Assembly (NCBI GenBank): GCA_905215125.1
Contig: CAJMOV010000074.1
Coordinates: 1 to 8,363 of the forward strand
Length of the DNA: 8,363 nucleotides
Direction: 5' to 3'
From: an uncultured bacterium
GTDB lineage: Bacteria > Bacillota > Clostridia > Oscillospirales > Butyricicoccaceae
Shown: positions 5,547-8,363 of the stretch, in pieces
How positions within the stretch are numbered: position 1 is the first letter of the stretch
How the letters are laid out: every line of letters begins with the position of its first letter
Notes under the pieces: model-generated
What the model saw: the letters and a program-made list of their open reading frames with translations, nothing else
What the model was told of the DNA's origin: nothing
The model's database searches: none
Position numbers and translations under genes: made by a program

Positions 5547-6605
5547 ATGTTGTATCGAGCGGTCAATCCGCATGGTGGCGATCTTTATAGCCGCCCTGTC
5601 GCGCTGGATTTTTCCGCAAACACCAATCCTCTCGGCGTGCCGGATACAGTCCGACGGGCAGTGGAGGATTCCACAAATCGGCTGAGTCAATACCCCGATC
5701 CGTATTGCCGGGCGCTGGTAAGGGCTATCGCTGCCTTTGAGCAGACGCCGGAGGAGACCATACTCTGTGGGTGCGGCGCGGCCGAGCTCATCTATTCCTA
5801 CTGTATGGCGGCCAGTCCACGGTGTGCGCTCGAGCTGGCCCCCACTTTTTCCGAGTATTCAGCGGCGTTGCAAGCCGCGGGCTGTACGGTGGATCGGTAC
5901 CTTCTCCCGGAGGAAAACGGCTTTGCGCTGGACGCGCGCTTTTTACAGGTCCTGGAAGCCGGGACATGGGATACGCTGATGCTGTGCAACCCCAACAATC
6001 CCACCGGACGGCTTGCCGATCCGGATTTGCTTGAGCATGTCGCCCGCCTCTGTCATGAAAAAGGCATTCGCCTGTTCGTAGACGAATGTTTTCTGGATCT
6101 CACCGACGCAGGGAGCGGGCAGAGTATGAAAAGGCATCTGCGCCGATTTCCCGGACTGTTCATCTTGAAGGCGTTTACCAAAAGCTACGGTATGGCCGGC
6201 CTGCGGCTGGGATACTGCTTGAGCGGCGATTCCCAGCTTCTGGCGGCTATGAGCCGGGCCGTTCAGCCCTGGAATGTCTGTGGCCCTGCACAGGATGCCG
6301 GCGTCGCCGCCCTGAAGGAAACGGGCTTTTTGCAGCGCGCCCGTGAGCTTATCCGGGAGGAAAGGGCCTGGCTGACAGAACGGCTGAAGGCTCTGGGGCT
6401 CAGGCCAAATCCTTCCAGCGCCAATTACCTGCTGTTTTACAGCCCGCGGCCGCTGGGAGAAGCGCTGTTGGAAAAAGGGCTCCTCATTCGCGATTGCGCC
6501 AATTACCACGGCCTGGGCGCTGGCTGGTACCGCATCGCGGTAAAGAAGCACAAGGAAAACGAAGTTCTGATTTCCGCCCTGGCGGATATATTGGGGGAAC
6601 GCTGA
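5547..6605 (+). CDS. cobD: CobD, L-threonine-O-3-phosphate decarboxylase
   Basis: This PLP-dependent, cytosolic class I/II aminotransferase-fold enzyme decarboxylates threonine phosphate to (R)-1-amino-2-propanol O-2-phosphate, the linker attached by CbiB. The 352-residue length fits the family (about 360). Visible landmarks are HGG (residues 9-11), DFSANTNPLG (21-30), YPDP (49-52), the cofactor-phosphate loop CGCGAAELIY (74-83), CNPNNPTG (147-154), VDECFLDLT (178-186), the PLP lysine K212 in TKSYGMAGLRLGY (211-223), and the substrate-carboxylate arginine R329 in YRIAV. The HGG start, the FLDLT segment and the cobalamin context separate it from histidinol-phosphate aminotransferase HisC, its close relative. 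GGAGG at 5536-5540 precedes the ATG by 6 bases. Only one base separates its stop from cbiP. A threonine kinase that would make its substrate is not in the window. Confidence 0.94.
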   Translation: MLYRAVNPHGGDLYSRPVALDFSANTNPLGVPDTVRRAVEDSTNRLSQYPDPYCRALVRAIAAFEQTPEETILCGCGAAELIYSYCMAASPRCALELAPTFSEYSAALQAAGCTVDRYLLPEENGFALDARFLQVLEAGTWDTLMLCNPNNPTGRLADPDLLEHVARLCHEKGIRLFVDECFLDLTDAGSGQSMKRHLRRFPGLFILKAFTKSYGMAGLRLGYCLSGDSQLLAAMSRAVQPWNVCGPAQDAGVAALKETGFLQRARELIREERAWLTERLKALGLRPNPSSANYLLFYSPRPLGEALLEKGLLIRDCANYHGLGAGWYRIAVKKHKENEVLISALADILGER

Positions 6606-6606
6606 A

Positions 6607-8070
6607 ATGGCAAAAAGCATCATGATCCAGGGAACCATGTCCAACGTGGGCAAAAGCCTGCTGGCAGCCGGGCTGTGCCGTATTTTCAAACAGGACGGCT
6701 TCCGCGTGGCGCCGTTTAAAAGTCAGAACATGGCGCTCAATTCCTTTATCACTGCAGAGGGCGGCGAAATGGGCCGTGCCCAGGTGGTGCAGGCCGAAGC
6801 GGCCGGCATCGCCCCCCATGTGCGCATGAATCCCATCCTGCTCAAGCCCACCACCGACGTCGGCAGCCAGGTCATTGTAGGCGGCGTAGTGCAGGGAAAT
6901 ATGCGGGCCATGGAGTATTACCGCCGCAAGCGGGAGTATATTCCCGCCGTTATGGAGGCGTATAGCAGCCTTGCCGCCGAATATGACGTCATCGTCATAG
7001 AGGGTGCCGGCAGCCCTGCCGAAATCAATTTAAAGCAGGAGGACATCGTCAATATGGGCCTGGCCAGGCTGGTCGACGCCCCGGTGCTGCTGGTGGGCGA
7101 TATAGACCGGGGCGGCGTATTCGCCCAGCTTTACGGGACCATTGCGCTGCTGGAGAAAGAGGAGCGGGCGCGGATCAAGGGGACGGTCGTAAACAAATTC
7201 CGGGGCGATCGCAATATTCTGGCCCCCGGTCTGGAAATACTGGAAACGCTGTGCGGCGTCCCAGTGGTGGGGGTCGTGCCGTATACTGATGCGGACATAG
7301 ACGACGAGGACAGTCTCACCGAGCGCTTCAGTCGGGGCACTGCCCGAAAGCTGCTGGACGCAGCCGTCATCCGTCTGCCGCGCATCTCCAATTTCACCGA
7401 TTTCAGCCCCTTTGAGCGCTACGGCAGCGTTTCCCTGCGTTATGTGGATCGGGTTGCCGACCTGCATAAGCCCGATATCATCCTTTTACCCGGCACCAAG
7501 AGCACCATCGAGGACTTGCGCTGGCTGCGCCAGTCCGGCCTGGAAGCGGCAGTGCAGAAGGCCGCGGCCGCCGGGACGCTGATAATCGGTATATGCGGCG
7601 GGTATCAGATACTGGGGCATACGATTTCCGATCCCGCACAGGTAGAGGCCGCCGGCGTCAGCCAAATCGCCGGCATGGGCTTGCTGGACATTGACACCGT
7701 ATTTGCGGGAGAGAAAGTGCAGACTCAGGTCCGCGGTGCTTTTGAAGGGGTCGAGGGCCTTCTGTCCGCCCTTAATGGACTGCGCTATGAAGGGTATGAA
7801 ATCCATATGGGCCGCAGCGGCGAGACGCTGCCGCCGCTGGTAGGGAAAAGCAACGTTTATGGCAGCTATATCCATGGTATTTTTGACGCCCCCGGCGTCT
7901 GCGACACGGTTTTAAAAGCTGTCTGTGAGCAAAGAAATATTGACTTTGACGCTTTGGGCACCTTTAACATGCACGAGTATAAAGAGCGGCAGTATGATTG
8001 TCTGGCCGACGCAGTGCGCTCCGGCTTGGATATGGAATATATCTACCGCATCCTGAACCGCGAGGTGTGA
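6607..8070 (+). CDS. cbiP: CbiP, adenosylcobyric acid synthase (glutamine-hydrolysing)
   Basis: CbiP amidates the b, d, e and g side chains of adenosylcobyrinate a,c-diamide, using ATP and glutamine, to give adenosylcobyric acid. The 487-residue protein has the two usual parts. The N-terminal dethiobiotin-synthetase-like ATPase shows the loop GTMSNVGKS (residues 9-17), PFKSQNMALNS (36-46), EMGRAQVVQAEAAG (54-67), NPILLKP (75-81), EGAGSPAEINL (132-142) and DIDRGGVFA (165-173). The C-terminal glutamine amidotransferase shows LLPGTKST (293-300), the nucleophile C330 in GICGGYQILG (328-337), EIHMG (398-402) and H423 in YIHGIFD (421-427). The ATG is one base after the cobD stop, with GGGGGA at 6593-6598 as a modest ribosome binding site. 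CbiA (a,c-diamide synthase) is a relative, but the SQNMALNS and NPILLKP stretches and the length mark this as CbiP/CobQ. Confidence 0.96.
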   Translation: MAKSIMIQGTMSNVGKSLLAAGLCRIFKQDGFRVAPFKSQNMALNSFITAEGGEMGRAQVVQAEAAGIAPHVRMNPILLKPTTDVGSQVIVGGVVQGNMRAMEYYRRKREYIPAVMEAYSSLAAEYDVIVIEGAGSPAEINLKQEDIVNMGLARLVDAPVLLVGDIDRGGVFAQLYGTIALLEKEERARIKGTVVNKFRGDRNILAPGLEILETLCGVPVVGVVPYTDADIDDEDSLTERFSRGTARKLLDAAVIRLPRISNFTDFSPFERYGSVSLRYVDRVADLHKPDIILLPGTKSTIEDLRWLRQSGLEAAVQKAAAAGTLIIGICGGYQILGHTISDPAQVEAAGVSQIAGMGLLDIDTVFAGEKVQTQVRGAFEGVEGLLSALNGLRYEGYEIHMGRSGETLPPLVGKSNVYGSYIHGIFDAPGVCDTVLKAVCEQRNIDFDALGTFNMHEYKERQYDCLADAVRSGLDMEYIYRILNREV

Positions 8071-8072
8071 CA

Positions 8073-8363
8073 ATGGCGGGTCTAATTCACATTTACTGCG
8101 GCGACGGCAAGGGAAAGACCACCGCTGCCGTAGGGCTTACCGTCAGGGCAGCCGGGGCGGGAAAGGCAGTGGTGTTCACCCAGTTTTTTAAAGACGGCGG
8201 ATCGGCTGAAATCGCTATGCTGCAAAGGCTGGAAAACATTCACGTCATGCACTGCAAAACCGTTCCCGGCCGGTTTAGGAATATGACTGAAGCACAGAAA
8301 GCCCAGGCGCGGGACGATTACAGCCGCCATTTTGAAGGAGTGCTGTCCGCCGCCCCATCCGCC
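8073..8363 (+). CDS. cobO: Corrinoid (cob(I)yrinate/cobalamin) adenosyltransferase, CobO/BtuR type (3' end cut off by window)
   Basis: The window holds the first 97 codons with no stop. The enzyme moves the adenosyl group of ATP onto Co(I) corrinoids, forming the upper ligand needed by CbiP and CbiB downstream. The N terminus has a strand followed by the P-loop GDGKGKTT (residues 10-17) and then AAVGLTVRAAGAGK, VVFTQFFK (33-40), the pattern of the BtuR/CobO/CobA family, as opposed to the unrelated PduO family. Most homologues have about 170-200 residues, so about half is present. The ATG lies 2 bases after the cbiP stop and has GAGGTG at 8062-8067, inside the last cbiP codons. The frame stays open to the last base. 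Confidence 0.9.
   Translation, partial: MAGLIHIYCGDGKGKTTAAVGLTVRAAGAGKAVVFTQFFKDGGSAEIAMLQRLENIHVMHCKTVPGRFRNMTEAQKAQARDDYSRHFEGVLSAAPSA

Overview
The window is one uninterrupted, plus-strand run of genes for the anaerobic (early cobalt insertion) branch of adenosylcobalamin biosynthesis. It lies inside a larger operon: a gene is cut at the left edge and another at the right edge. The presence of CbiG, CbiH, CbiF and CbiJ/E/T type proteins, with no sign of the oxygen-dependent CobG or the late cobaltochelatase CobN, fixes the pathway type. The high G+C content (about 60% by eye), strong GGAGG ribosome binding sites, a TTG start and the CbiF-CbiG-CbiH order suggest a G+C-rich anaerobic Firmicute, possibly a gut Clostridia (Oscillospirales-like) lineage. 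That taxonomic guess is an inference only.

Layout: the tail of an upstream gene (1-97, perhaps cbiD); cbiF (101-856); cbiG (853-1872); cbiH (1865-2599); a three-domain fusion CbiJ-CbiE-CbiT (2592-4574); cbiB (4571-5533); cobD (5547-6605); cbiP (6607-8070); and the first 97 codons of a cobO/btuR-type corrinoid adenosyltransferase (8073 to the window end). Neighbouring genes overlap by 4 or 8 bases or are separated by 1 to 13 bases, so there is no intergenic space for an internal promoter, riboswitch or conventional terminator. Any promoter or cobalamin riboswitch must lie upstream of the window.

How the genes work together: CbiH contracts the ring (cobalt-factor III to cobalt-precorrin-4), CbiF methylates C-11, and CbiG opens the ring-A lactone and releases acetaldehyde. 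After a C-1 methylation by CbiD (possibly the upstream gene), the fused protein carries out reduction (CbiJ), C-15 methylation with decarboxylation (CbiT) and C-5 methylation (CbiE). The remaining proteins finish the corrinoid: the adenosyltransferase adds the upper ligand, CbiP makes four side-chain amides, CobD makes aminopropanol phosphate from threonine phosphate, and CbiB attaches it. CbiL, CbiC, CbiA, the cobaltochelatase and the nucleotide-loop genes are not in the window.

I see no undescribed system. The points most worth a second look are the J-E-T triple fusion, a perfect 14-bp hairpin inside the cbiJ part that buries an in-frame internal GGAGG site, an 11-bp GC-rich hairpin just after the cbiG start, and a terminator-like hairpin plus T-run inside cbiB.
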